Origin: Rahnella perminowiae
GTDB lineage: Bacteria; Pseudomonadota; Gammaproteobacteria; Enterobacterales; Enterobacteriaceae
DNA length: 61,862 bases
Assembly (NCBI RefSeq): GCF_019049755.1
Contig: NZ_JAFMOS010000645.1
Span: 1 to 61,862 of the forward strand
Direction: 5' to 3'
Shown here: piece by piece, positions 39,948 to 51,047 of the stretch
How the letters are laid out: each line of letters begins with the position of its first letter
Position numbering within the stretch: position 1 is the first letter of the stretch
Notes under the pieces: model-generated
The model's database searches: none
What the model was told of the DNA's origin: nothing
Seen by the model: only the letters and a program-made list of their open reading frames with translations
Translations under genes and position numbers: made by a program

Positions 39948-40535
39948 ATGAGCAATATCCTGATTATCAATGCCGGTAAGACCTTTGCCCATTCCAAAGG
40001 CGCGTTGAACAATAGCCTGACCGATGTCGCGACCTCTTTTCTGCGCGATAAAGGTCATGAAGTGCGTGTGACCGTGCTGGAAGACGGTTATGACGTGCAG
40101 ACTGAAATCGAAAGCTATCTGTGGGCTGACGCCATCATTTATCAGCAACCGGGCTGGTGGATGGGCATGCCATGGACGCTGAAAAAATACATCGATGAAG
40201 TGTTCACCGAAGGCCATGGCAAACTGTACGCCAGCGATGGCCGTACACGCTCCGATGCCTCGAAAAAATACGGTTCAGGCGGTCTGCTGCACGGTAAATG
40301 TTATATGTTGTCCGTAACCTGGAACGCACCTTTAGAGGCGTTCGAAGATAAAGAACAATTTTTCCATGGCGTCGGCGTTGACGGCGTGTACATGGCACAG
40401 CACAAAGCCAACCAGTTCATCGGCCTTGATACATTGCCGACTTTTATGTGTAACGATGTGATCAAACAGCCTGATGTAGAAGGTGATTTTGCGCGCTACC
40501 GTGCCCATCTTGAAAATGTTTTCGGCCAGGCTTAA
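39948..40535 (+). CDS. mdaB: NADPH:quinone oxidoreductase MdaB
   Basis: MdaB is a flavodoxin-fold FAD enzyme that reduces quinones by two electrons and protects against redox-cycling drugs. The 195-residue protein shows MSNILIINAGKTFAHSKG at the N-terminus, QQPGWWMGMPWTLKKYIDEVF and the LHGKCYMLSVTWNAP strand. The start at 39948 has AAGGA six bases upstream; the earlier ATG at 39852 adds 32 unrelated residues. ygiN follows after 30 bases, as in E. coli, where the two act in a quinone redox cycle. Confidence 0.95.
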   Translation: MSNILIINAGKTFAHSKGALNNSLTDVATSFLRDKGHEVRVTVLEDGYDVQTEIESYLWADAIIYQQPGWWMGMPWTLKKYIDEVFTEGHGKLYASDGRTRSDASKKYGSGGLLHGKCYMLSVTWNAPLEAFEDKEQFFHGVGVDGVYMAQHKANQFIGLDTLPTFMCNDVIKQPDVEGDFARYRAHLENVFGQA

Positions 40536-40565
40536 GGTTGAGGGTCACCCGGGAAAGAGGTTTTT

Positions 40566-40871
40566 ATGATCACTGTTATTGCTGAAATCAAAGTCAAACC
40601 AGGCCGTCGCGATTCGGTCATGGAAAAAATCACCGCCCTGCTGCCGAGCGTTCTGGCAGAGAAGGGCTGTCACCGTTATGAACCTTATGTTGATTTCAAC
40701 GGCCAGATCCCCTGGCGTAAAACAGTACCTGACTCCATTTTCATGCTGGAAGACTGGGAAAGTCTGGCGCATCTCGAAGCGCATCAGCAGGCTGATCATA
40801 TGGATAAGCACCGCGAAAATATTAAAGCAGACGTTCTGGATGTGGTGATCCATATTATTGAGAAAGCCTGA
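40566..40871 (+). CDS. ygiN: Quinol monooxygenase YgiN
   Basis: The 101-residue antibiotic-biosynthesis-monooxygenase-fold protein oxidises quinols such as menadiol back to quinones without a cofactor. It has the ferredoxin-like fold with ITVIAEIKVKPGRRD, a CHRYEPYVDF strand and EDWESLAHLEAHQQADH. It is the second gene of mdaB-ygiN. GAGG lies before the ATG. Confidence 0.93.
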   Translation: MITVIAEIKVKPGRRDSVMEKITALLPSVLAEKGCHRYEPYVDFNGQIPWRKTVPDSIFMLEDWESLAHLEAHQQADHMDKHRENIKADVLDVVIHIIEKA

Positions 40872-40885
40872 GTTTACTGCCTGAT

Positions 40886-40919
40886 GAAAATCGCCGGAAT
40901 GTAGCCCGGCAATTTTCAT
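40886..40919. terminator. Bidirectional terminator between ygiN and the orphan gene
   Basis: TGAAAAT and ATTTTCA frame GCCGG/CCGGC, giving a symmetric stem-loop with T runs on either strand. Confidence 0.75.
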
Positions 40920-40955
40920 CGCATCGTTATAAGACACGTTATAGCGCGACGTAAC

Positions 40956-41567
40956 CTAGCGATTTCGGCTAAGCCCCACCGTTGCATTATAAGCGGCCCA
41001 CACTTCTTTACGATGAACGACAGTGCTCAATTGTAGCCGTCTGTTTTTCTTTATCAGGGTGTCCATGACAATGTCCTGCTCCCAAGGGGGAGAAACAGGC
41101 GTCTGCTCAAACCAGAAATAAACGTTATTTTTAAATTTTTGCCAGTTCCGGTAAATATGCCGTAATTCAGATCCCGTAATTGAACGGTTTTTTTCAGGTT
41201 TATTTTCATCCGGATTAATACCACGGTATGATTTATTCGCGACAGCAGTAATATCCAATTCATCCAGCACGAAATGAATATTTCGCCCTTTCGACACGGC
41301 CCATTCTACGATGGCCTTGCATTTCCTGCGTAAATTTTCATTATTTCGCTCACCGTTTAATGCTGAGCAATACTTTATGTGTGATGAAATGAAATGCTCA
41401 AGCGAGGCCTGTTCCGCAAGTCGGCAAGGCTGGTCATGCCTGAGGACTTTAAAAACATCTGCGGTGATTACCCCGTTTTGAAATCCCTTAACAGAGTACA
41501 TATAACGCTTTCTTCCAAAATCTGTATGCAGACCGTAAATAAGATCGCCGGTTTTAGGTAATGGCAT
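40956..41567 (-). CDS. Hypothetical protein of unknown function, AT-rich orphan between ygiN and parE
   Basis: I do not recognise this 203-residue protein. It has no signal peptide or membrane segment and is basic and rich in Arg, Lys, Asn and Trp. Visible blocks are GDLIYGLHTDFGRKRYMYSV at the N-terminus, a middle helical part, IHFVLDELDITAV, ITGSELRHIYRNW and VYFWFEQTPVSPPWEQ. AGGAGG sits just ahead of the ATG and terminator hairpins lie on both sides, so it is very likely a real single-gene unit. A hand count gives 24 G+C in 60 bases at 41201-41260, against 35 in 60 at 42001-42060 in parE. This suggests horizontal acquisition. In E. coli ygiN and parE have no such gene between them. Confidence 0.75.
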   Translation of the reverse strand: MPLPKTGDLIYGLHTDFGRKRYMYSVKGFQNGVITADVFKVLRHDQPCRLAEQASLEHFISSHIKYCSALNGERNNENLRRKCKAIVEWAVSKGRNIHFVLDELDITAVANKSYRGINPDENKPEKNRSITGSELRHIYRNWQKFKNNVYFWFEQTPVSPPWEQDIVMDTLIKKNRRLQLSTVVHRKEVWAAYNATVGLSRNR

Positions 41568-41632
41568 TGCTCCTCCTGAGCTTCACTTACGGGACTATTC
41601 AGCCCTCAACAATCAAAACCACATGGTAAAAC

Positions 41633-41666
41633 GCCCGGCAGGAAGATGAATCATTCCTCTCCGGGC
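41633..41666 (-). terminator. Probable terminator after parE
   Basis: GCCCGG and CCGGGC pair around an inner AGGAA/TTCCT stem. On the minus strand GTTTTAC follows. Confidence 0.6.
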
Positions 41667-41691
41667 TTACAGAGACTTCTTACGATGAAGC

Positions 41692-43593
<1,902 letters not shown>

Positions 43594-43702
43594 TTATTCG
43601 TGGCTCATAGGTTTGTGGGCTAACGATACAGTATGTGGGCGGGTGGAAGCACTGGCAGCAAGCAGAGGCTATAAATCCGGGGTAAAAGTCACCCTGACGA
43701 TG

Positions 43703-44284
43703 TTAGTCTGCGGCCAGTTCCAGGAAATCTACAATCGGCGAAAAATAACGTTCAAAGCCGACAAATGCGTGATTCCCCCCGGGTTCGACCGTCTGGCGAC
43801 AGGTGGTGTAGTACGCCACAGCCTGACGGTAATCGAGAATTTCATCGCCCGTTTGCTGCAGCAACCAGAGTAAATCCGGTGACTCCAGCGGTTCGACCTG
43901 CATGACTTTCAGATCATAAACGTGGCGTGACTCTAACACATATTGCTGGCCGGTGTAGGGGTTCTCGTTTTGTCCGAGGAAGTCGATCAGCAGCTCATAC
44001 GGCTTCACCGCCGGGTTCACCACCACGGCCGGCACGGCAAAACATTGCGACAACCACGTGGCGTAATACCCCCCCAGCGAGGAGCCAACAATACCCAGTT
44101 TTTTACCCGCATTGCTAATGACCAGACTCTCAAGTTCTTCCGCGGCGTCAGCCGGATAAGGCGGTAATTGCGGGACAATCATATCGATATGGGGATGATT
44201 AACCGCCAGCCAGTTTTTTAATGACGTGGCTTTCGCTGAGTGCGGAGAACTGTTGAATCCGTGCAGGTAAAGTAAGGTGTTCAT
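43703..44284 (-). CDS. yqiA: Esterase YqiA
   Basis: The 193-residue alpha/beta hydrolase matches E. coli YqiA, an esterase active on short acyl esters. It has [15 protein letters not shown] at the N-terminus, the nucleophile serine in [15 protein letters not shown] and the late His in GGNHAFVGF. Its ATG overlaps the cpdA stop by four bases, so it is translationally coupled in the nudF-yqiB-cpdA-yqiA operon. Confidence 0.92.
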   Translation of the reverse strand: MNTLLYLHGFNSSPHSAKATSLKNWLAVNHPHIDMIVPQLPPYPADAAEELESLVISNAGKKLGIVGSSLGGYYATWLSQCFAVPAVVVNPAVKPYELLIDFLGQNENPYTGQQYVLESRHVYDLKVMQVEPLESPDLLWLLQQTGDEILDYRQAVAYYTTCRQTVEPGGNHAFVGFERYFSPIVDFLELAAD

Positions 44285-45111
44285 TCGTAGCCGTCCGACT
44301 CCGTGTCAGGATGAAACTCGCTGGTTTCCAGACGGAAGACTTCAGTCTCTACACGGCCGTCCGGATATAAATCAAGGTAACGCCAGCCCGGTGCAACCGT
44401 ATCAATCGTGAAATTGGTGCAATGCGGTTTAAACTGTACGCAGGTTGACGGCGTCGCATAAAGACGGCGTCCGTACCAGTCAAGATCAAGCTCCTGATGA
44501 ATATGTCCGCACAACAGCGTATTCACTTTCGGGTAATTCACCAGGGTATTCGCCAGCATATGCGCATTGCGCAGGCTGTGCTGATCAAGCCAGGTGCAGC
44601 CTGAAGGCAGCGGATGATGGTGTAACATCAACAAAGTAAAACGATCAGGGTACGCGTTCAGACAGCGTTCCATCCATTCCAGCTGATATTCGCTCAGCTC
44701 GCCGTGCGGCACACCGAATACCTGTGTATCCAGCAGAATAATTTGCCAATGTTCACCAAGCAGAACGTGTTTCGAAGGGTTGATCCCCGCATCCTGCAAG
44801 GCATTGACCATCGCAGGCTGGAAATCATGATTGCCCGGCAGCCAGACGCAGGGCGCGGTCAGCTCGCCGATACCGCGGGCAAACTGATGGTAGGCTTCCA
44901 CCGACTGATCCTGTGCCAGGTCCCCTGTTGCCGCGATAATATCGACTTCACGCTGCTGCGCTTTGATGGCGTCCAGCACTGCGCGATAGCTGTTAAACGT
45001 ATTCACGCCTAACAACGTTTCATCTTCACCGGCAAAAAGATGGGTATCAGTAATCTGTAGAATCCTGACTTTGGCCCCATTCACCAAAGGCAGTGTAAAC
45101 AGGCTTTCCAA
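44281..45111 (-). CDS. cpdA: 3',5'-cyclic-AMP phosphodiesterase CpdA
   Basis: CpdA hydrolyses cAMP to AMP and tunes CRP control. The 276-residue metallophosphoesterase shows all metal motifs: [32 protein letters not shown] and LLCGHIHQE. The start is TTG at 45111, with AAGGA at a good distance; the E. coli gene also uses TTG. It follows yqiB by 27 bases and overlaps yqiA. Confidence 0.96.
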   Translation of the reverse strand: MESLFTLPLVNGAKVRILQITDTHLFAGEDETLLGVNTFNSYRAVLDAIKAQQREVDIIAATGDLAQDQSVEAYHQFARGIGELTAPCVWLPGNHDFQPAMVNALQDAGINPSKHVLLGEHWQIILLDTQVFGVPHGELSEYQLEWMERCLNAYPDRFTLLMLHHHPLPSGCTWLDQHSLRNAHMLANTLVNYPKVNTLLCGHIHQELDLDWYGRRLYATPSTCVQFKPHCTNFTIDTVAPGWRYLDLYPDGRVETEVFRLETSEFHPDTESDGYE

Positions 45112-45138
45112 ATCGTTTCCTTTGTTGTTGAAGTCTGT

Positions 45139-45564
45139 CTAACAAACCGGAATTGCCATCGCTCCGTGCGCAAGGCAATAACGCAGCCAATCCGCAAGGA
45201 ACTGGTTAATTTGATGCTTTTCATCACGCTGATGCAACTTTTTATTCGGATAATCATAACGTGCTTTGAAGCGAAAGATCTGCTGACTCGCACACACTTC
45301 GGCCACCATCGCATCATGATACAGGCGAACGGTGAGCGAAGGCAGGCTCCAGTAACTCACGGCCGGCGCAGTCTGTTTGATTTCTATCAGGGATGTATAA
45401 CGTGTTGATTCGAGGATCGTCAGGCAATACGTTGCGCTACTCACCTGATATGTCACCGTTTCACCAGGTTCATCGGTGCGTGGCATCAAACGGCGCAATT
45501 GTGCAAAATTTGTTTCACACAATCTCATCATTTCAGGGAAGTCAGGGGTATAGCGCTTAATCAT
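45139..45564 (-). CDS. yqiB: YqiB family protein (DUF1249)
   Basis: This 141-residue cytoplasmic protein of unknown function belongs to the conserved YqiB family. It has [23 protein letters not shown] at the N-terminus and [16 protein letters not shown], and ends in a helical [15 protein letters not shown] stretch. The start codon overlaps the nudF stop by one base (TAATG), so translation is coupled. Its place in an operon with NudF and CpdA hints at a role near nucleotide turnover, which is only inference. Confidence 0.88.
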   Translation of the reverse strand: MIKRYTPDFPEMMRLCETNFAQLRRLMPRTDEPGETVTYQVSSATYCLTILESTRYTSLIEIKQTAPAVSYWSLPSLTVRLYHDAMVAEVCASQQIFRFKARYDYPNKKLHQRDEKHQINQFLADWLRYCLAHGAMAIPVC

Positions 45565-46196
45565 TAGTTAGCCCACTCTTTTTTCAGGGATTCATGGTGC
45601 AGCTGCAGCCATTGCAGGGCAATCACTGACGCCGCATTGTCTATCGCTCCTTCTTCCACCCACCGGTAAGCCTGCTCACGGCTGACCACATGTACCCGGA
45701 TGTCTTCATTTTCTGCTTCCAGACCGTGAATTCCTTCTGCCGTCGTGGCATCAACTTCACCGACCATAATGGAAAGACGCTCGCTGGTTCCGCCCGGACT
45801 TGCCAGGTAATTCACAGCCGGTTTGCAGCGTTTCACCACAATGTTCGCTTCCTCGAGTGCTTCGCGGCGGGCAACATCTTCCACTGTCTCGCCCTCTTCA
45901 ATGATACCGGCGACCATCTCCAGAAGCCAAGGAGTATCACTGGAATCCAAAGCAGGGATGCGGATTTGTTCTATCAGCACCACTTCATCCCTTTTCGCAT
46001 CATAAGGTAAGAGTACCGCAGCGTGGCCGCGCTCAAAAACTTCACGGACGACTTCTGCGCTCATTTCTCCATTAAACAGCCGATGGCGAAACCGATATGC
46101 AATAATAGAAAAAAAACCTTTATATCGTGTCTCGCGTGCAATAATTTCTACATCATCTTTGCCGAAAGTAACCGGTGACCGTTTAAATGAAGACAT
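45564..46196 (-). CDS. nudF: ADP-ribose pyrophosphatase NudF
   Basis: NudF hydrolyses ADP-ribose and related nucleotide sugars to AMP and a sugar phosphate. The 210-residue Nudix protein carries the Nudix box at about 97-119, [20 protein letters not shown]. The box ends EEAN where the usual pattern and E. coli have EEAG, so the conserved glycine is replaced by asparagine. The metal-binding glutamates are intact. It is the first gene of the operon running towards parE and is divergent from tolC. Confidence 0.94.
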   Translation of the reverse strand: MSSFKRSPVTFGKDDVEIIARETRYKGFFSIIAYRFRHRLFNGEMSAEVVREVFERGHAAVLLPYDAKRDEVVLIEQIRIPALDSSDTPWLLEMVAGIIEEGETVEDVARREALEEANIVVKRCKPAVNYLASPGGTSERLSIMVGEVDATTAEGIHGLEAENEDIRVHVVSREQAYRWVEEGAIDNAASVIALQWLQLHHESLKKEWAN

Positions 46197-46312
46197 GGAA
46201 TGTTTCCTTATCCCTCACAGAGGTAATTTATTGCCCTTTGAGGTCAGTTTGATGAAAATGCGTTAATAATAATCAAGGTTGTTTGTGATAGATTTAGGCT
46301 CATTCACTCGGG

Positions 46313-46331
46313 AAGGCACGTTAAGCCAACC
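46313..46331 (+). promoter_or_regulatory. Marbox (MarA/SoxS/Rob site) of tolC
   Basis: AAGGCACGTTAAGCCAACC fits the marbox consensus AYnGCACnnWnnRYYAAAY at all but two defined positions. It overlaps the -35 position of the proposed tolC promoter. Confidence 0.7.
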
Positions 46332-46352
46332 GCCCCGCTAGCCTGACTCTGC

Positions 46353-46358
46353 TAGAAT
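46353..46358 (+). promoter_or_regulatory. Probable tolC promoter -10 box
   Basis: TAGAAT lies 22 bases after the marbox. The -35 position reads CCGCCC, so activation by a bound MarA/SoxS/Rob protein is expected. Confidence 0.5.
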
Positions 46359-46426
46359 CCGCGTCTATGGGTTAATTTGACTGCGCCACCATACATAACA
46401 ACATTGCTGCACAACAAGGAATGCAA

Positions 46427-47917
46427 ATGAAGAAACTGCTCCCCCTTCTCATCGGACTCAGCCTGGGCGGCTTCAGTACGATAAGCCAGGCCGAAAACCT
46501 GATGCAGGTCTATCAGCAAGCCAGGACAAGTAACCCGGACCTGCGCAAATCTGCTGCTGACCGGGATGCTGCATTCGAAAAAATTAACGAAAGCCGCAGT
46601 CCTTTATTACCGCAACTCGGATTGGGTGCGGATTACAATTACACCAATGGGTACCGTGATGCGAATGGCGTTAACAGCGACGTTGGCAGTGCCAGCCTGC
46701 AATTAACGCAGACCATCTTTGATATGTCAAAATGGCGCGCCCTGACACTGCAGGAAAAAACTGCCGGTATTCAGGATGTGTCTTACCAGACGGATCAACA
46801 ATCTCTGATCCTCAATACTGCAACGGCTTATTTCAACGTATTGAGTGCAATCGATTCGCTCTCGTATACCGAAGCACAGAAACAGGCTATTTACCGTCAG
46901 TTAGATCAAACCACTCAGCGCTTTAACGTGGGGCTGGTTGCGATTACCGACGTGCAGAACGCCCGTTCACAATACGACACCGTACTGGCTAACGAAGTGA
47001 CTGCGCGTAATAACCTGGATAATGCGCTGGAGTCCCTGCGTCAGGTTACCGGTATGTATTACCCGCAACTGTCTTCGCTGAATGTTGATAACTTCAACAC
47101 CACGCGCCCGCAACCGGTCGCCACGCTGTTGAAAGAAGCAGAAAGCCGTAACCTGAGCTTGCTGTCTGCCCGTCTGTCACAGGATCTGGCACGTGAGCAA
47201 ATTCGTTATGCGGAAACCGGCCATATGCCTACGGTTGATCTGACTGCCTCAACCGGTATCAGCAATACCAAATATCACGGCGACAAAACGGGTGGTTCTT
47301 CCAGTTATCAGGACGCCGATGCTGGTCAGAACAAGATTGGGCTGAGCTTCTCCCTGCCATTGTACAGTGGCGGTTCAGTCACCTCTCAGGTGAAACAGGC
47401 ACAGTACAGTTTTGTCGGGGCCAGCGAGCAGCTTGAAAGCGCGCACCGCAGCGTCGTGCAGACCGTTCGTTCTTCTTTCAATAACATCTCTGCCTCGATC
47501 AGTAGCATCAACGCGTATAAACAAGCCGTTGTTTCTGCTCAGAGTTCTTTAGATGCGATGGAAGCCGGTTATCAGGTCGGTACCCGTACTATTGTGGATG
47601 TTCTGGATGCCACCACCACGCTGTATAACGCCAAACAGCAACTTTCCAGTGCGCGTTATACGTACCTGATTAATCAGCTGAACATCAAATCAGCACTGGG
47701 TACACTGAACGAAAGCGATCTGCTGGCACTCAACGGTGCCCTGGGTAAACCCATCCCAACCGCACCGGATCAGGTGGCACCAGAAACACCTGATCAGGAT
47801 GCTGCGGCAGACGGTTACGGCAAAAGCACCCCGGCAGCTGCGCCTCGTGCTCAGAAAGCCAGCGCAACAACAGCAACCGCAACACCGAAGAAAAGTGGCA
47901 ATCCTTTCCAGAATTGA
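46427..47917 (+). CDS. tolC: Outer membrane channel TolC
   Basis: TolC is the outer-membrane exit duct for multidrug pumps (AcrAB type) and type I secretion. The 496-residue protein has a signal peptide ending at about SQA, the two repeated outer-membrane-efflux domains (with FNVGLVAITDVQNARSQYD and YQVGTRTIVDVLDATTTLYNA) and a disordered Ala/Pro/Thr-rich tail ending NPFQN. The ATG at 46427 is preferred over 46421 because AAGGA sits six bases upstream and MKKLLPLL matches E. coli. ygiB and ygiC follow, as in E. coli. Confidence 0.96.
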   Translation: MKKLLPLLIGLSLGGFSTISQAENLMQVYQQARTSNPDLRKSAADRDAAFEKINESRSPLLPQLGLGADYNYTNGYRDANGVNSDVGSASLQLTQTIFDMSKWRALTLQEKTAGIQDVSYQTDQQSLILNTATAYFNVLSAIDSLSYTEAQKQAIYRQLDQTTQRFNVGLVAITDVQNARSQYDTVLANEVTARNNLDNALESLRQVTGMYYPQLSSLNVDNFNTTRPQPVATLLKEAESRNLSLLSARLSQDLAREQIRYAETGHMPTVDLTASTGISNTKYHGDKTGGSSSYQDADAGQNKIGLSFSLPLYSGGSVTSQVKQAQYSFVGASEQLESAHRSVVQTVRSSFNNISASISSINAYKQAVVSAQSSLDAMEAGYQVGTRTIVDVLDATTTLYNAKQQLSSARYTYLINQLNIKSALGTLNESDLLALNGALGKPIPTAPDQVAPETPDQDAAADGYGKSTPAAAPRAQKASATTATATPKKSGNPFQN

Positions 47918-47945
47918 TTCTGAAAAGCCCCCCGCATTTCCATCA

Positions 47946-47973
47946 AGGCAGCCTGAAAAGGCTGCTTTTTTTT
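47946..47973 (+). terminator. Terminator after tolC
   Basis: GCAGCC and GGCTGC form a 6-bp stem followed by eight T. Confidence 0.85.
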
Positions 47974-48102
47974 GCCTGCGTCACGCCGCTCTGTAAAGTC
48001 TCGTAACAATTGCCTGTCGCTGCTTTAACAATCACCCGCTTTCCCCTATTCTTAGACCCTACTGGGAAAGGGCAAAAAAGCCCTAAACATGGGATAAGAA
48101 CG

Positions 48103-48774
48103 ATGAAACGGACACAACACGTTAACCTGGCTACCTTCCGTAAATCATGGCGTAGCTCTAGAATTACTCCTGTCGCCCTGGCGATAAGCGCAGTCTTTAT
48201 GCTTGCCGGCTGCGAGAAAACCGACGAAACCGTTTCGCTGTATCAGAATGCGGATGACTGCTCGAAAGCCAACCCTTCCGGCAGTGCGCAATGTGTTGCA
48301 GCGTATGATGCAGCGAAAAAGGAAGCGGCAAAAACCGCACCTAAATATGCCAGCCGAGAAGACTGTATCGCTGAATTTGGCGAAGGCCAGTGTACTCAGG
48401 CTCCGGCACAGTCAGGCGTCGCCACGGCCGAAAACCAGAGCAGCGGCGGCAGCATGTGGATGCCGCTGATGGCAGGTTACATGATGGGCCGGATGATGAG
48501 CGGTGGCGGTTACGCGCAACAGCCATTGTTCAGCTCAAAAAACCCGGCCAGCCCGGCTAACGGTAAGTTCGTGGATGCGACCGGTAAAAACTACGGCCCC
48601 GCAACAGCGGGCGGTCGTACCATGAACGTTCCGAGAACAGCGATGGCGCCGAAACCTGCCGTGACCAACACCATCACCCGTGGCGGTTTTGGCGACAGTG
48701 TGGCAAAACAAACCTCAATGCAGCGCAGCTCCTCTGCGGCGCCACGCAGCCCTGGCCGCAGCATGGGTGGCTAA
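48103..48774 (+). CDS. ygiB: YgiB, DUF1190 family lipoprotein
   Basis: The 223-residue protein has an N-terminal hydrophobic segment ending in the lipobox LAGC at about residues 34-37, so it is probably a lipoprotein. A region with spaced cysteine pairs ([31 protein letters not shown]) follows, then a Gly/Met-rich tract ([14 protein letters not shown]) and a disordered tail. Its function is unknown; it is conserved with ygiC behind tolC. The start at 48103 gives the family N-terminus; an in-frame ATG at 48010 is inside the leader. Confidence 0.88.
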   Translation: MKRTQHVNLATFRKSWRSSRITPVALAISAVFMLAGCEKTDETVSLYQNADDCSKANPSGSAQCVAAYDAAKKEAAKTAPKYASREDCIAEFGEGQCTQAPAQSGVATAENQSSGGSMWMPLMAGYMMGRMMSGGGYAQQPLFSSKNPASPANGKFVDATGKNYGPATAGGRTMNVPRTAMAPKPAVTNTITRGGFGDSVAKQTSMQRSSSAAPRSPGRSMGG

Positions 48775-48783
48775 GAGATACCG

Positions 48784-49944
48784 ATGAAACGTTTAGCCAT
48801 TAATGAGCGCCCGGACTGGCGCGAAAAAGCCACGGAGTTTGGCTTCAACTTCCACACCATGTATGGCGAACCGTACTGGTGTGAAGATGCTTATTACCAG
48901 TTCACGCTGGCGCAGATTGAAGAGATCGAAGAGGCGACGGCGGACATTCATCAGATGTGCCTGAAGGTCGTTGAGCGCGTAGTGAATGACGACAAACTGA
49001 TGGCGAAATTCCAGATCCCGAAACACGTCTGGGAATTTGTCCGCAGTTCATGGCGCACGCAACAGCCTTCCCTGTATTCACGTCTGGATCTGGCTTACGA
49101 CGGCGTCAATCCGCCGAAGCTGCTGGAAAATAACGCCGATACGCCGACCTCTTTGTATGAAGCGGCCTTCTTCCAGTGGCTATGGCTTGAAGATCAAATT
49201 GCGGCAGGCAATTTGTCGCAGGATGCTGATCAGTACAACAGTCTGCAGGAAAAGCTGATCGAACGTTTTGCCGGGCTTAAAAACCAGCATGGTTTCTCGT
49301 TGCTGCACATCGCCTGCTGTCAGGACACCGAAGAAGATCGCGGCACCGTGCAATATTTGCAGGACTGCGCGCTGGAAGCGGAACTGGCCAGCGAATTCCT
49401 GTTTATCGAGGAAATCGGTCTGGGGGAACGCGGGCAATTCACCGACACGCAGGATCAGGTGATTTCTAACCTGTTTAAACTGTATCCGTGGGAATTCATG
49501 TTCCGCGAAGTCTTCGCGACCAAGCTGGAAGATGCCGGTGTACGCTGGCTGGAACCGGCCTGGAAAGCCATTGTGTCGAATAAAGCTTTGCTGCCGTTGT
49601 TATGGGAAATGTTCCCGGATCACCCGAATCTGTTACCGGCTTATTTTGCCGAAGATCAGCATCCGGAACTGGATCACTACGTGGTGAAGCCGCTGTTTTC
49701 CCGCGAAGGCGCGAACATTAAAGTCATCGAGAAAGGCCAGGAAGTCGCCCGTGTGGATGGCCCGTACGGTGCTGAAGGCATGATCGTGCAACAGTTCCAT
49801 CCGCTGCCAGTGTTTGAAGGCAGTTACACCCTGATCGGCAGCTGGCTGGTCAATGATCAACCCTGCGGGATCGGCATCCGTGAAGATAAAGCGCTGATCA
49901 CCCAGGATCTGTCACGTTTTTATCCGCACACGATTGTCGGATGA
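48784..49944 (+). CDS. ygiC: Glutathionylspermidine synthase-like ATP-grasp protein YgiC
   Basis: The 386-residue protein belongs to the glutathionylspermidine synthase preATP-grasp family. Conserved stretches include [42 protein letters not shown] and [19 protein letters not shown], which make up the ATP-grasp site. The amidase domain of the bifunctional E. coli Gss is absent, so it would only join an amine to a peptide-like acid. No substrate is established. It lies 9 bases after ygiB in the same operon. Confidence 0.92.
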   Translation: MKRLAINERPDWREKATEFGFNFHTMYGEPYWCEDAYYQFTLAQIEEIEEATADIHQMCLKVVERVVNDDKLMAKFQIPKHVWEFVRSSWRTQQPSLYSRLDLAYDGVNPPKLLENNADTPTSLYEAAFFQWLWLEDQIAAGNLSQDADQYNSLQEKLIERFAGLKNQHGFSLLHIACCQDTEEDRGTVQYLQDCALEAELASEFLFIEEIGLGERGQFTDTQDQVISNLFKLYPWEFMFREVFATKLEDAGVRWLEPAWKAIVSNKALLPLLWEMFPDHPNLLPAYFAEDQHPELDHYVVKPLFSREGANIKVIEKGQEVARVDGPYGAEGMIVQQFHPLPVFEGSYTLIGSWLVNDQPCGIGIREDKALITQDLSRFYPHTIVG

Positions 49945-49952
49945 AAAACCAG

Positions 49953-49985
49953 AAAAGGATAATGAAGAAATTCATTATCCTTTTT
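49953..49985. terminator. Bidirectional terminator between ygiC and ygiD
   Basis: AAAAGGATAATGAA and TTCATTATCCTTTTT form a 14-bp stem with a GAAA loop. Confidence 0.85.
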
Positions 49986-50008
49986 ATTTCGGGCTGACAG
50001 TGGTGCTA

Positions 50009-50797
50009 TTAACCTAACTGCACCGAGAGCATCGAAAGCGATCCCATCACGATCCCGTCCGTTGGCTGCGTGATCGGCTCAATACCATTCCACGCGCCTA
50101 AAACATACAGCAATGGCAGATAGTGATCCGGAGACGGATTCGATAATGCGCCGCCTTCATGCTCCATAAACTGCACCAGAGGATGATCTTTCGCCTCACC
50201 CTTCCAGCGCAGATTGTCTTTCACATAAGTCTCAAAAGACGTCGCCCACGGATAAGCTTCAGTATCGCCGCCCCATTTCACCATCCGCAGGTTATGCACC
50301 ACATTACCGCTGGCAACAATCATCACGCCTTCGTCACGCAGCGCCGCCAGCTTCTTACCCAGTTCATAGTGGTATTCCGGCGGCTGTGTACCATCAATAC
50401 TCAGCTGGATCACCGGAATATCCGCGTCAGGATACATCTTGATCAGCACACCCCAGGTACCATGGTCGAAACCCCACTCGCGGGTATCTGAAATCACATT
50501 TACCGGGCTAAGTAATTCCTGAACCCGCTTTGCCAGCACCGGTGAACCGGGTGCCGGATAACGCTTATCAAACAGCGCCTGCGGGAAGCCGCCAAAATCA
50601 TGAATCGTGCGCGGGTTTTCCATCGCCGTAACCGCAGTACCACGGGTGAACCAGTGAGCTGATACGGCCAGGATCGCCTTTGGCCGCGGTAATGTTTCAC
50701 CCAGCGTATGCCAGGCACGGGTATAAATATTGTCTTCCAGCACGTTCATCGGACTGCCGTGGCCTAAGAAGAGTGCGGGCATACGTTGAGTCGTCAT
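50009..50797 (-). CDS. ygiD: 4,5-DOPA extradiol dioxygenase-like protein YgiD
   Basis: The 262-residue protein belongs to the LigB/DODA family, which opens the ring of 3,4-dihydroxyphenylalanine; E. coli YgiD has this activity in vitro. Metal-ligand histidines lie in FLGHGSPMN, AVSAHWFTRG and GNVVHNLR, and the catalytic region reads FDHGTWGVL. The start is at 50797, with AAGGA at spacing seven, although ATG at 50800 is also possible. A far-upstream ATG at 50917 would add 40 unrelated residues. Confidence 0.92.
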   Translation of the reverse strand: MTTQRMPALFLGHGSPMNVLEDNIYTRAWHTLGETLPRPKAILAVSAHWFTRGTAVTAMENPRTIHDFGGFPQALFDKRYPAPGSPVLAKRVQELLSPVNVISDTREWGFDHGTWGVLIKMYPDADIPVIQLSIDGTQPPEYHYELGKKLAALRDEGVMIVASGNVVHNLRMVKWGGDTEAYPWATSFETYVKDNLRWKGEAKDHPLVQFMEHEGGALSNPSPDHYLPLLYVLGAWNGIEPITQPTDGIVMGSLSMLSVQLG

Positions 50798-51002
50798 CAT
50801 GAATTCCTTACCCAAAATAAAAGAGAGCGGGCCGGTGAGTGACCTGCCGCGTAATAACACTACGTTACTCTTTTTGATGGCCGGTGACAGCCGGGTAACC
50901 GTGAAGGAGATGTTCAATAAATTTGATGAGTCAAATCAAAAGAAAGCGGGAGGATGGTGTTCTTCAAAGCACAATTTTGGCAATAATTCACAATAAAAAG
51001 CA

Positions 51003-51026
51003 AAAAGGCCGCACAGGCGGCCTTTT
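51003..51026 (-). terminator. Terminator after ribB
   Basis: AAAAGGCCGC and GCGGCCTTTT pair around a 4-base loop, giving a T-rich tail on the minus strand. Confidence 0.85.
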
Positions 51027-51047
51027 CTGTTACGCATAACCCGTCGC

